From contig OZ241745.1 in the NCBI GenBank assembly GCA_965201115.1, forward strand, positions 3,534,001 through 3,598,000: 64,000 nt of DNA. The letters run 5' to 3'. Each line of letters starts with the position of its first letter. Position 1 is the first letter of the stretch. Source of the DNA: JANQOH01 sp965201115 (GTDB taxonomy: Bacteria; Pseudomonadota; Alphaproteobacteria; UBA7887). The notes under the pieces are model-generated. The model ran no database searches. It saw only the letters and a program-made list of their open reading frames with translations, and was not told the DNA's origin. This document shows positions 1-7,215 of the stretch, piece after piece. A program made the position numbers and the translations under genes.

Positions 1-100
1 CGCCGCCGCTCTTCCGGGGCGCAGAATGCAACGGCGCGCGCGGGCGCGCTATCTATGATTGCCATTGCGAATTCCTATGCGCCGGATCCGGCCGGCGCGC

Positions 101-1123
101 CTACAGCGCCCGCAGCAGGCCCGGCATGTCCTCGATGGGCGGCAACGCGGCCGCCTCGCCCGCCGCGCGCAGCGCCGTGAGAAAACTCGCATAGGGCTCG
201 GCCGCTACGTATTGCGACGGGATGAACGCGGCGATTTCGCGGTCGGGCAGGCTGGTGCGGTAGAGCGTGACGTCGAAGGTGCGTCCGGGGCCGATGGCCG
301 CCGTCAGCGCCGGCACGACGGCCACGCCCAGCCCATCCTGGACCATCGACAGCGCCACTTCGTAGGTGCGCGACTGCGCCACAACGCGGTAGTGCGGCAG
401 CACGTCGCGATACCATTCCTCGATGCGTTTCTTGTGGCGGTTGCCGAAGTTGAACTGGATCGTGCTGTTGACCACGGCGCGGTCGGCGGGCTCCAGGTCG
501 GCGTCGATATCGGCCACGCCGTGGAGGTCGATTCCGGTCGGCACGGCGAGCACGTAGGGGTCGCGGCAGACCGGCGCGCTGTGGAACGACGTTCCCGTCG
601 CGGCCTGCGAATCGGTAGAGAGGAGCGCGAGGTTGAGCCGCCGTCCGTAGAGCAGATCGACCGCCTCGGCGGGCGCGGTCTCGTGGATGTCGAGCTCCAG
701 CTCGGGGTAGCGCCCGGCCAGTCCGCGCAGAGCCTCGGGCAGTATGGCGCGCGCGATCGAGCTCAGCGCGCCCACGGCGATCACGCCCCGCGCGCCCGAA
801 GCGTATTCCTCGAGTCCGACCAGCGTTTCTTCCACGCTCGACAGGATCAGCTCGGCCTTGCGCTGCAGGAAGACTCCGGCGTCGGTGAGCCGCAGTACGT
901 TGCGCCCGCGGTCGAGGAGCTGCGTGCCGGTCTGCTCCTCGAGCTTGGCGATCTGCTGCGACAGCGAGGGTTGCGCGAGGTCCAGGAGCTTGCTTGCGCG
1001 CGTGAACGACCGCGCCTGCGCGACCGCCCAGAAGATGCGCAGCTGGTGCAGCGTTACCGCGTTCGTTTTGAGTACGACCCGCGGCGGCGGTTCGTCGGCG
1101 GCGGCCGCGGTGTTTTTGGGCAT
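101..1123 (-). CDS. LysR-family transcriptional regulator
   Basis: A 340-residue LysR-type DNA-binding regulator. The N-terminal winged helix-turn-helix is clear (LHQLRIFWAVAQARSFTRAS, then QPSLSQQIAKLEEQ, about residues 23-80). A periplasmic-binding-protein-like effector domain follows (residues 105-320, with GLGVAVVPAL near its end). The start at MPKNT was chosen because longer readings only add low-complexity Arg/Gly sequence; the roughly 20 residues before the helix-turn-helix are a little longer than usual. It is the last gene of the leftward PQQ-dehydrogenase cluster, 47 bp after the HtrA-like gene, so it is a candidate regulator of alcohol oxidation in this cluster. That role is inference from position. 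The effector is unknown. Family assignment is confident. Confidence 0.9.
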   Translation of the reverse strand: MPKNTAAAADEPPPRVVLKTNAVTLHQLRIFWAVAQARSFTRASKLLDLAQPSLSQQIAKLEEQTGTQLLDRGRNVLRLTDAGVFLQRKAELILSSVEETLVGLEEYASGARGVIAVGALSSIARAILPEALRGLAGRYPELELDIHETAPAEAVDLLYGRRLNLALLSTDSQAATGTSFHSAPVCRDPYVLAVPTGIDLHGVADIDADLEPADRAVVNSTIQFNFGNRHKKRIEEWYRDVLPHYRVVAQSRTYEVALSMVQDGLGVAVVPALTAAIGPGRTFDVTLYRTSLPDREIAAFIPSQYVAAEPYASFLTALRAAGEAAALPPIEDMPGLLRAL

Positions 1124-1170
1124 GCGTTTGCCGCTCCCTCCGCGGCCGCCGTTCGCCCGGAAGGGCGCGC

Positions 1171-2148
1171 TCAAAAGCTCGGGTTCATCTTGAGATAGTC
1201 GTACCGGTCGGCGGTGCGGACGGTAACGTTCCGCGCGCCGCGCCGGCCCGCGAGTTCGAGCGGCGCCTCGACCCCCGCGGCGCCCAGCGCCCAGACGCTG
1301 CGAAACAGATCGGCCATGCCGGAAACCTCGCTCCCGGCGACCTTGCGCACGATTTCTCCGGCCATGACGCCGGCCGCGTCGGCCGGGCCGCCCGACAGGA
1401 CGCGCGTCACCACCACCTCGCCGTCGATGTCGCGCGTGAACATGCCCATCCACGGGCGCGGCGGCCCCGGTCCGCGTCCGGTTTCAAGCAAGTCTCCGAG
1501 AATCGGCTTGAGCGCGTCGATGGGCACGAACATGTTGACCGGCATGACCCGTCCATCCGGCGCCGCGCGGCGCAGGAACAGCGAGCCGACGCCGAGCAGG
1601 CGCCCGTCGGGCCCGACCAGCGCGGCGCCCGCCCAGTCGGCGAACGCCGGCGCGGTGAAGATCGCGTCCTCAAGCAGATATTCCCAGTAGCCGGCGAATT
1701 CCCGGCGCGCCGCGACGACCGCCGGGGCCGCGGAGCCGACGGCGGCGATCAGCACCCGGTCGGCGTATTCGACCGCGCCCGAATCGCCGAAGCGCATCGG
1801 CGCGGCGGAGATCGGCGCGAGGGCGCGGACCAAGCCGAATCCCGTGTCGTAATCGTAGGCGACGATCTCGGCCGGAACGGTCGTTCCGGCGGAATCGGTC
1901 ACGGTCGCGGCCATGGCCTCCATGACGGTGTAGCCGATGGTCACGGCCAGGCCGCTATCGTCGATGACGACGCCGGTCGCCTCGCGCTCCGTGCCGAGGA
2001 AGCGGGCGGTGCGCGCGTCGGAGGGGATTTCGGCTGAGACGCGCACCAGCGCGCCGAGTACCGCATCGACCGCGAGTTCGTTTGCGAGCGCGGGCGCCGC
2101 TGCCGCGCCCGCGGCGATCAGCGCCGCCGCCGCGGCCCGCGCAAACAC
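1171..2148 (-). CDS. exported HtrA/DegP-like protein with PDZ domain, catalytically dead
   Basis: A 325-residue protein with a signal peptide (FARAAAAALIAAGAAAAPALA), a trypsin-like fold region (about residues 30-215) and one C-terminal PDZ domain (about 225-310). Aligned by eye with the true Do protease at 18884, all three catalytic positions are altered. The His motif TNNHV reads TIGYTV, the Asp motif KTDMAV reads DTGFGL, and the GNSGGP serine loop reads ADWAGAAL. It is therefore predicted to bind rather than cleave. It starts with GTG and lies 10 bp after the rhodanese gene on the same strand, so the two are probably cotranscribed with the upstream PQQ-dehydrogenase genes. A periplasmic scaffold or chaperone role for the oxidation system is inference. 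The fold assignment is firm; the function is not. Confidence 0.8.
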   Translation of the reverse strand: MFARAAAAALIAAGAAAAPALANELAVDAVLGALVRVSAEIPSDARTARFLGTEREATGVVIDDSGLAVTIGYTVMEAMAATVTDSAGTTVPAEIVAYDYDTGFGLVRALAPISAAPMRFGDSGAVEYADRVLIAAVGSAAPAVVAARREFAGYWEYLLEDAIFTAPAFADWAGAALVGPDGRLLGVGSLFLRRAAPDGRVMPVNMFVPIDALKPILGDLLETGRGPGPPRPWMGMFTRDIDGEVVVTRVLSGGPADAAGVMAGEIVRKVAGSEVSGMADLFRSVWALGAAGVEAPLELAGRRGARNVTVRTADRYDYLKMNPSF

Positions 2149-2158
2149 CGGCCCGCCC

Positions 2159-3103
2159 CTACTCCGCCGTCATGTCGATGCGCCGCTCCACGGGCCGTTC
2201 GGGGTCGGCGATCCACTCCATGAACGAACCGTCGTAGAGGCGCGCGTTGTCGTTGCCGAGGAGTTCGTGGGCGACGAACCAGTTGAGCGCGGCCATCGTT
2301 CCGGTGTTGCAGAACGCGATCAATGGCGCCTCGGCGTCGAGCGCGCTGTGCACGGCGATGCGTTCGAGCGTCTCGAGGGGTTGAAGCCGGCTGTCGCTGC
2401 GGCGCGTCAGCCATCGGATCGGAACGTTCTCCGCGCCCGGTATCGTGCCGGGAGCGTCGCTGTAATAGACCCCGTTTATGCCCATGAAGATGTCCGATTC
2501 GCGGCTGTCGATCAGCGTCGTCCCGTCGCGCGCCGCGGCGGCGACGTCCTCCGCCGTGGCCAGCAGCCCGGGGCGGAACGCCGGCGCGAACGCCGCGGGA
2601 GGCCGGGTGGACGCCTCTCCCTGGACGAACGGCAGTTCGCTGCCGCGGCGATAGGCGTCGAACCCGCCGTCGAGCATCGATACGGCGTCGTGGCCCAGCG
2701 CCTTGAAGCTCCAATACACGCGCGCCGCAATCGACACGCCGAGGGCGCCGCTCACGCCTTGTTCCACGATAACCACGTGGTCGCCGTTGCCGATGCCGAG
2801 CGCGCCGATGGTTTCCGCCAGCGCGGCGGGGTCGGGAAGCAGCCCCGCGACGCCGACGGTCGCGACGATCCAGCCGCCGCTGCGGAAGCTCGTGCGTATC
2901 GAACAGGGTATGCGCTGGCGGCGAAACGAACGCTCGCTCGCGCGCAGGTCGAGCACCGCGACGCCTTCGTCGCAGGAATGCTCCGCGACCCACTCGGGCT
3001 GCACCAGCGGGCCGGCGAGCGGTTCGGCGGCGCCCGCGGCGGCGGCGGGCGTCAGCGCAAGCGCCGCGCAAAGCCCGGCAAAAGCGATTCGCTGCTTGGT
3101 CAT
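2159..3103 (-). CDS. exported rhodanese-like sulfurtransferase
   Basis: A 314-residue protein with a signal peptide (TKQRIAFAGLCAALALTPAAAAGAAE) and two rhodanese domains in tandem. The first (about residues 40-150) has no cysteine at the active loop and is probably structural. The second (about 175-305) carries AFCNTGTMAALNWF, which places a cysteine in the catalytic loop. The expected reaction is sulfur transfer from thiosulfate or another donor to a thiol or cyanide acceptor, in the periplasm. The start at MTKQ was chosen because the signal peptide follows immediately; the longer reading runs back into a palindromic repeat. Periplasmic rhodaneses occur in some PQQ-dependent alcohol dehydrogenase clusters, which fits the neighbours, but the physiological acceptor here is unknown. 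Confidence 0.85.
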   Translation of the reverse strand: MTKQRIAFAGLCAALALTPAAAAGAAEPLAGPLVQPEWVAEHSCDEGVAVLDLRASERSFRRQRIPCSIRTSFRSGGWIVATVGVAGLLPDPAALAETIGALGIGNGDHVVIVEQGVSGALGVSIAARVYWSFKALGHDAVSMLDGGFDAYRRGSELPFVQGEASTRPPAAFAPAFRPGLLATAEDVAAAARDGTTLIDSRESDIFMGINGVYYSDAPGTIPGAENVPIRWLTRRSDSRLQPLETLERIAVHSALDAEAPLIAFCNTGTMAALNWFVAHELLGNDNARLYDGSFMEWIADPERPVERRIDMTAE

Positions 3104-3193
3104 GGCGCGGCCTCCCCTCGGCGATACGGCCCGCCAGTATATCTCCGCGCGGGGGCGCAATGCAAACGCGCCATTCCGCCGACCCCGCGGCGT

Positions 3194-3230
3194 GGAAACG
3201 TGCGGGCGGGGGCGCCCGCGCACCCGGGAA
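3194..3230. repeat. interspersed palindromic repeat (single copy)
   Basis: A short palindrome with the core TGCGGGCGGGGGCGCCCGCGCA in the gap between the rhodanese start and the next leftward gene. It is a member of the GCGGGC(N)GCCCGC family seen in many intergenic gaps of this window, here in the orientation opposite to most copies around 55-61 kb. Confidence 0.6.
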
Positions 3231-3254
3231 GTGCGCGCTTGCGGCGCGGGCCGG

Positions 3255-3692
3255 TTACGGCGGCGGGTCGCGGGGCTTCAACTCAAGGCGGACGCCGGCG
3301 GAACCGAGCGGGAGCGGCTCGGGGGTCGCGGCGAACAGCTCGCCTTCCGCCGCCGACAGCACGTCGCCGTCGCGGTCGGTGGAGATCTCCACCAGCCACA
3401 CCGGCCAGCGCGCGGCGCCGTTCATGTCGATGGGCGGCGAGATCGCGAACGGCGTGGGCAGGGAAAATTCCCTTATGTATTTGTATTTCGGATCGTTTTC
3501 GATCCCGTCGCGACCGGGGTTCCAGATCTTGACGACCAAGCGGTCGGCTTCGGCGACAGCGGCGGCGAGTTCGGGCGCGGCGGTTACCGTCCCCCGGATG
3601 AACATGTCGCCGCGCTCTTCGGCCCCGCCGGCGGGCAGGGCCGCCGCGAGGGCGGCGAGCGCGGTCAGCCCTGCGGTTTTCCGGTAAGCCAC
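3255..3692 (-). CDS. exported protein of unknown function in PQQ-dehydrogenase cluster
   Basis: A 145-residue protein with a hydrophobic leader (TAGLTALAALAAALPAGGAEE) followed by a small beta-rich domain starting MFIRGTVTAAPELAAAVAEADRL. This resembles, weakly, the small Ig-like domain at the C-terminus of CcmI/CcmH-type cytochrome c biogenesis proteins (the RGTV...PELAA...DRLVVK pattern). I could not assign a function. A GTG start at 3692 is proposed because it places the leader at the N-terminus; it overlaps the upstream gene by 28 bp. An internal ATG at MFIRG would remove the export signal. Its place between a cytochrome operon and a rhodanese suggests a part in assembling or supporting the periplasmic oxidation system. 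Confidence 0.6.
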   Translation of the reverse strand: MAYRKTAGLTALAALAAALPAGGAEERGDMFIRGTVTAAPELAAAVAEADRLVVKIWNPGRDGIENDPKYKYIREFSLPTPFAISPPIDMNGAARWPVWLVEISTDRDGDVLSAAEGELFAATPEPLPLGSAGVRLELKPRDPPP

Positions 3693-4114
3693 TGGTGGTA
3701 GTTGCGAAGGTTGTCCTCGCCGGTCCAGCCGACGAAGGTGGCGCGCGTGATGTTGCGGTGCAGGAGTTCGATTCGCTTGTAGAACTCGACCGTGAAGCGC
3801 ACCTGCACGGCGGCGCCTTCGCGCCCGGTCACCTCGACGAACGGGGCCATGATGTCTTCGATATCGTCCTCGACGATGAGGATGCATTTTTTGCCTGCGA
3901 GCAGCTCGGCGCGCGCGGCCTCGACGCCGCCGGCCGCCCTGACCCGTTCGAGCGCGAAGTCGTAATCCTCCGGCGTCGCGCATAGCCAGCTGCGGTCGTG
4001 CAGGGTAAGCAGATCGTCGTGGAGCCTGTCGGCGGCGAGGGCCGCGGCGAGCGGCGCGCACAGGGCCGCGATGGCGGCGGCAAGCGCGATCGCCGGTATC
4101 TTGCCGATATTCAT
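3665..4114 (-). CDS. exported protein of unknown function in PQQ-dehydrogenase cluster
   Basis: A 149-residue protein with a signal peptide (NIGKIPAIALAAAIAALCAPLAAALA) and a mature part with two Cys residues (WLCATPEDY and GKKCILIVEDD) that could form a disulfide. I do not recognise the family. The start at MNIGK gives an ideal signal peptide and begins 23 bp after the cytochrome stop. The downstream unknown gene overlaps its 3' end. Order and spacing suggest one transcript: cytochrome, this gene, unknown exported protein, rhodanese, pseudo-HtrA. Confidence 0.75.
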   Translation of the reverse strand: MNIGKIPAIALAAAIAALCAPLAAALAADRLHDDLLTLHDRSWLCATPEDYDFALERVRAAGGVEAARAELLAGKKCILIVEDDIEDIMAPFVEVTGREGAAVQVRFTVEFYKRIELLHRNITRATFVGWTGEDNLRNYHQWLTGKPQG

Positions 4115-4137
4115 GAGCGTCTCCGTTGTGCCGGCGT

Positions 4138-4566
4138 TCAATCGAGCGCCCATGCGGCGCCCTCGATGGCCAGCGTTTCGAGATAGGCGCCGATGCGCGC
4201 GATTTGGTCTTCGTCGAGATAGCCGCCGAGCGGCGGCATCATGCCGATGGTCCCGTTTTGGCCGTTGAGAATGGTGACGACGAAGCGGGGGTAGCCGCGG
4301 TTGTAGGTGCGCAGGTCGGCGGCCTGTTGTTCGAAGCGGGCGTTGCCGTTGGCCTTGCGCCCGTGGCACTGCGAGCACCAGTTGACGAACAGCGTCTTGC
4401 CTTCGGCGATGGCTTCGGCGTCGCCCGACAGCGGATTGACCCTGGGGAACCAGGCGGCGGGGTCGTCGTCTTGCGCCGGCGCGGGCGCGGCGGCGAGCAT
4501 GGCGGCGGCGGCCAGCGCGCCGAGCGCGGCGGCGGCGGAAAGCCTCGGGGTCTTCGGTCGGGTCAT
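4138..4566 (-). CDS. periplasmic c-type cytochrome, probable electron acceptor of the PQQ dehydrogenase
   Basis: A 142-residue monohaem cytochrome c. A signal peptide (SAAAALGALAAAAMLAAAPAPAQ) is followed by the haem motif CSQCH (about residues 64-68) and a distal Met in GTIGMMPPLGGYL. Its size fits XoxG/CycA-like partners of PQQ alcohol dehydrogenases. It would take electrons from the dehydrogenase encoded immediately upstream and pass them on to the respiratory chain. The start at MTRPK was chosen because the signal peptide starts there and because a start further upstream would lie inside the terminator hairpin at 4635-4666. Confidence 0.88.
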   Translation of the reverse strand: MTRPKTPRLSAAAALGALAAAAMLAAAPAPAQDDDPAAWFPRVNPLSGDAEAIAEGKTLFVNWCSQCHGRKANGNARFEQQAADLRTYNRGYPRFVVTILNGQNGTIGMMPPLGGYLDEDQIARIGAYLETLAIEGAAWALD

Positions 4567-4634
4567 TCTGCGGGCGTGCTCCGGGTTGTGCCGCCGGCGG
4601 GCGGCGGGGCTTTCGGCGGGCGGCGTTAAAGCAC

Positions 4635-4666
4635 GAAAAAGGGCAAGGGGCAAACGCCCCTTGCCC
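4635..4666 (-). terminator. intrinsic terminator or attenuator after the PQQ dehydrogenase gene
   Basis: Read on the minus strand, an 11-bp perfect stem (GGGCAAGGGGC / GCCCCTTGCCC, 4-base loop) is followed at once by a run of five T. It sits 23 bp after the dehydrogenase stop and about 70 bp before the cytochrome start. Partial termination here would give far more dehydrogenase mRNA than accessory-gene mRNA. Confidence 0.85.
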
Positions 4667-4688
4667 GGATCGCTCGGGGAAAAGCGGC

Positions 4689-6467
4689 CTACCGCAGCGA
4701 GAACGCGACGATGGCGGCGCTCTCCTTGTAGTTGACCAGCTTGTCCTTGTTGAGGCTCTCGACGGCGCGGCCGACATACGAGCCGTGGCCGGTGGCGAAG
4801 GCGACGTACTGGGTGCCGCCGGACTCGTAGGACACGATGCCGCCGTTATGGCCGGTGCCGTTGTTGAAGCGCCACAGCAGGCCGCCGGTGTCGGCGTCGA
4901 GCGCTTCGGCCCAGCCGTCGGTCGTGGCGTTGAACAGCAGGCCGCCGCCGGTGGACATCAGCGCCGAGTGCGGGATGATGTCGTAGCGCTTCTCCCACGC
5001 GAGGTCGCCGGAGACCGGGTCGCGCGCGGTGATGAAGCCGTGCGTGGTGTCGCCCGGAGGGTTGGTGCCGATCCACTCCGCGGCCATGAACGCCTGGGCG
5101 AACGGCTCGGTAATGCGCTCGTTGGCGCCGGCGGTGATGTAGTCCGCGCCGCCCTGGGGCGCCACGGTCAGCCACATGCACCATTCCTGCGTGACGCGGT
5201 AGAACAGGCCGCTCTGCGGGCTGTAGGAGCCCGCGTTCCAGCTGTGGCCGCCGTCGATGGCGGGGCAGACGAGGGTCTTTTCGTCGGCCTTCGGCCAAAG
5301 CATGTTTTCCCACTGGCCGGTCTCGAGGTTGAAGCCGGTGGTCCAGTTCTGGTTCTTCATGTCCGGGTAGACGTTGATCGGTTGCCCGGTCTTGGCGTCG
5401 TGGACGTGATTGAAGCCGTTCTTGCCCGGATGCAGGACCACGCGCCGCCCGTCTTCCTCGAGGATGACGTATTCGCCCGGCGAGGCGTCGTAGTCGTAGG
5501 GGTCCGACGGGGCTTCCATGAAGTACCAGTTCAGCTTGCCGGTATCGAGGTCGAGCGCCACGGTGGACGAGGTGTAGAGGTTGTCGCCGGGGCGGTGGGC
5601 GTCGGTGTTGGGGTCGCGGCAGGTGTCGCCGCAATAGTCGTAGTCGGGGTTGGGGTTGCCGGTGCCGAACAGGATCTGGTTGTTGACGAAATCGACGGTG
5701 CCGGGCTGCCACGAGCCGCCGCCGCCGTATTTCCACGAGTCGCCGCCCCAAGTGGCGAGGGCCGCGTCATCGCCGCGTCCGGTGGTGTAGAAGGTCCACT
5801 TGACGTCGCCGTTCTTGGGGTCGATGCCGAAGATCTTGCCTTCGACCGGATACTCGCCGCCGTTTTGCCCGACGACGTAGAGGTCGGAGTTGACGAAGGT
5901 GGCGGGGCCGGAGAAGCCGGCGGTTTCCTTGGCCGAATCGACGATCGCCACGTCCCACAGGACTTCGCCGGTCATCTCGTCGAGCGCGATCTGGCGTCCG
6001 TCGGCGGTGCCCATATAGACGCGCCCGTCGCCGACCGAGAGGCCGCGCGTGTGCGAGAAGAACGAGCGCGCGACCACCGCCTCGTCGAGCTCCGGCACGA
6101 ACGCCCACATGCGTTCGCCGGTGGCGGCGTCGAGCTTCCACACGGTGGACGGGTTGGTGGCCAGATACATGGCGCCATCGACCACGAGCGGCGTGGAGTG
6201 GATGCCCATGCGCACTTCGCCGGGCTGGAAGATCCACGCGGGGCGCAGATCGGCGACGTTGTTGCGGTTGATCTGCGCGAGCGGGCTGTGGCGCCAGCCC
6301 TTGTCGATGGTGCGGTGATAGTGGCACCAGTCGCTGTCGGGGCAGTTGACGATGCGCGACGCGCTCGTATCCGCCGACGCCGGCGTCCACGCGAACGCCG
6401 CCACGATGGCGGCGGCCGCGGCCGCCTGCGCCGACCGGGCGATCGGCGTTTGGTAGCCTGTCTTCAT
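4689..6467 (-). CDS. PQQ-dependent alcohol dehydrogenase, lanthanide-type (XoxF/ExaF-like)
   Basis: A 592-residue periplasmic quinoprotein with a signal peptide ending TPASA and an eight-bladed propeller made of repeated tryptophan-docking motifs (for example KLDAATGERMWAF, ALDEMTGEVLWDV, ALDADTGGLLWRF). It oxidises an alcohol to an aldehyde using PQQ and passes electrons to a cytochrome c. The segment SDPYDYD aligns with the DEWDYD active site. The first Asp of DYD is the catalytic base and the second marks lanthanide-dependent enzymes, whereas calcium enzymes have Ala or Ser there. Unusually, the adjacent Cys-Cys pair expected before TVNRG is absent; the matching sequence is ARSFFSHTRG. The start has a strong GGGAGGG ribosome site. 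The substrate is not certain, and the sequence is divergent from classical methanol dehydrogenases. Confidence 0.9.
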   Translation of the reverse strand: MKTGYQTPIARSAQAAAAAAIVAAFAWTPASADTSASRIVNCPDSDWCHYHRTIDKGWRHSPLAQINRNNVADLRPAWIFQPGEVRMGIHSTPLVVDGAMYLATNPSTVWKLDAATGERMWAFVPELDEAVVARSFFSHTRGLSVGDGRVYMGTADGRQIALDEMTGEVLWDVAIVDSAKETAGFSGPATFVNSDLYVVGQNGGEYPVEGKIFGIDPKNGDVKWTFYTTGRGDDAALATWGGDSWKYGGGGSWQPGTVDFVNNQILFGTGNPNPDYDYCGDTCRDPNTDAHRPGDNLYTSSTVALDLDTGKLNWYFMEAPSDPYDYDASPGEYVILEEDGRRVVLHPGKNGFNHVHDAKTGQPINVYPDMKNQNWTTGFNLETGQWENMLWPKADEKTLVCPAIDGGHSWNAGSYSPQSGLFYRVTQEWCMWLTVAPQGGADYITAGANERITEPFAQAFMAAEWIGTNPPGDTTHGFITARDPVSGDLAWEKRYDIIPHSALMSTGGGLLFNATTDGWAEALDADTGGLLWRFNNGTGHNGGIVSYESGGTQYVAFATGHGSYVGRAVESLNKDKLVNYKESAAIVAFSLR

Positions 6468-6620
6468 TGGGGTTGACCCTCCCTTGCGAGATTGCGTTGT
6501 CCGCCCCGTCGAGACGACCGGGGCCGCGCGCGCTCCGCGGCGGCCGGCCCTCCCCGGGGGAGCGCCGCGCCCGCCGTTGCGGCGGGCGCCGGCCGCGCGC
6601 GCGGTGGCGCGCTCGCGGTC

Positions 6621-6649
6621 AATTCACTACCCCCGCCGACTCGTGTCAA
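6621..6649 (-). promoter_or_regulatory. probable sigma-70 promoter for the PQQ-dehydrogenase operon
   Basis: On the minus strand a perfect -35 (TTGACA, 6649-6644) is separated by 17 bp from TGAATT (6626-6621). Transcription would start near 6614 and leave a 5' leader of about 145 nt before the dehydrogenase start. This is the only clear promoter in the gap upstream of the gene. Confidence 0.55.
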
Positions 6650-6780
6650 CCGCTTTTTCGGCCGCGTACGGCCCGTTCGGTCGAAAATACACGAATTCGA
6701 CGCCCCGCCGGGCGCCCGGCGCGCAAACCGCCGGGCGGATTGCGCGAGCATGCGCACGGCGCCAGCGGGCGCGCGCGGCG

Positions 6781-6870
6781 GCGGGGCTCACGGGGATCTG
6801 CGGGGATCCGCCGGGCTCGCGGGATCCGCCGAGCTTGCGGGGATCCGCGGGGATCCCGCGGAGCTCGCGG
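6781..6870. repeat. degenerate 10-bp tandem repeat, about nine units
   Basis: Successive decamers vary around CGGGGATCCG (for example CGGGGATCTG, CGGGGATCCG, GGGATCCGCC, GGATCCGCGG). The GGATCC core recurs at ten-base spacing, close to one helical turn. It lies upstream of the promoter of the PQQ operon. Confidence 0.65.
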
Positions 6871-6940
6871 AAGAGCGGACGGCGAAGCGTGCGAATCGGG
6901 GGCGCGGCATGAGCCTCAAGCCGCTTCGCGCGGGTCGAGA

Positions 6941-6975
6941 CGTGCGGGCGAAACGCCCGCGCACCCTGGAAGCGC
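6941..6975. repeat. interspersed palindromic repeat (single copy)
   Basis: Contains CGTGCGGGCGAAACGCCCGC, a member of the dispersed GCGGGC...GCCCGC palindrome family, in the gap between the PQQ operon and tRNA-Gly. Confidence 0.6.
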
Positions 6976-7064
6976 GCGCCTTGGGCGCGAGCGGTCGAAT
7001 CGGCGGCGCGCCCCGCCCTCAAGGCGCCGCGGGCAGGGACGATTCGCGAATCGCGCGACGGATT

Positions 7065-7139
7065 TGGAGCGGGCGATGAGATTCGAACTCACGACCCCAA
7101 CCTTGGCAAGGTTGTGCTCTACCCCTGAGCTACGCCCGC
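7065..7139 (-). tRNA. tRNA-Gly(GCC)
   Basis: A full cloverleaf on the minus strand. The acceptor stem is GCGGGCG/CGCCCGC, the D stem GCUC/GAGC, the anticodon stem CAACC/GGUUG with loop UUGCCAA (anticodon GCC), and the T arm carries GUUCGAAU. The 3' CCA is encoded, giving 75 nt in total. It lies in the gap between the leftward PQQ cluster and the rightward deacylase gene. Confidence 0.96.
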
Positions 7140-7215
7140 GCTCCGGCGGCCGCGCCGCTCGACGCCGCGGCGACCGGGTACGATAATAGGCGCCGTGGAC
7201 GGGAATGCAAGCGCA

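Larger units (their letters stand above)
6468..7064. other. intergenic region with promoter, 10-bp tandem repeats and a palindrome
   Basis: About 600 bp without a gene. It holds the leftward promoter and leader of the PQQ dehydrogenase, a degenerate 10-bp tandem repeat at 6781-6870 and one dispersed palindrome at 6941-6975. No open frame here has recognisable protein sequence on either strand. Confidence 0.7.

Noticed and set aside
4785..6476. 563-codon open frame antisense to the PQQ dehydrogenase
   Set aside because: Its product is low-complexity Val/Gly/Arg sequence with no family features; long antisense frames are expected at this GC content opposite a real gene.
7041..7052. Terminator palindrome GATTCGCGAATC after tRNA-Gly
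   Set aside because: It is a perfect 12-bp palindrome but has no T-run on the tRNA strand and a stem too short to be convincing.
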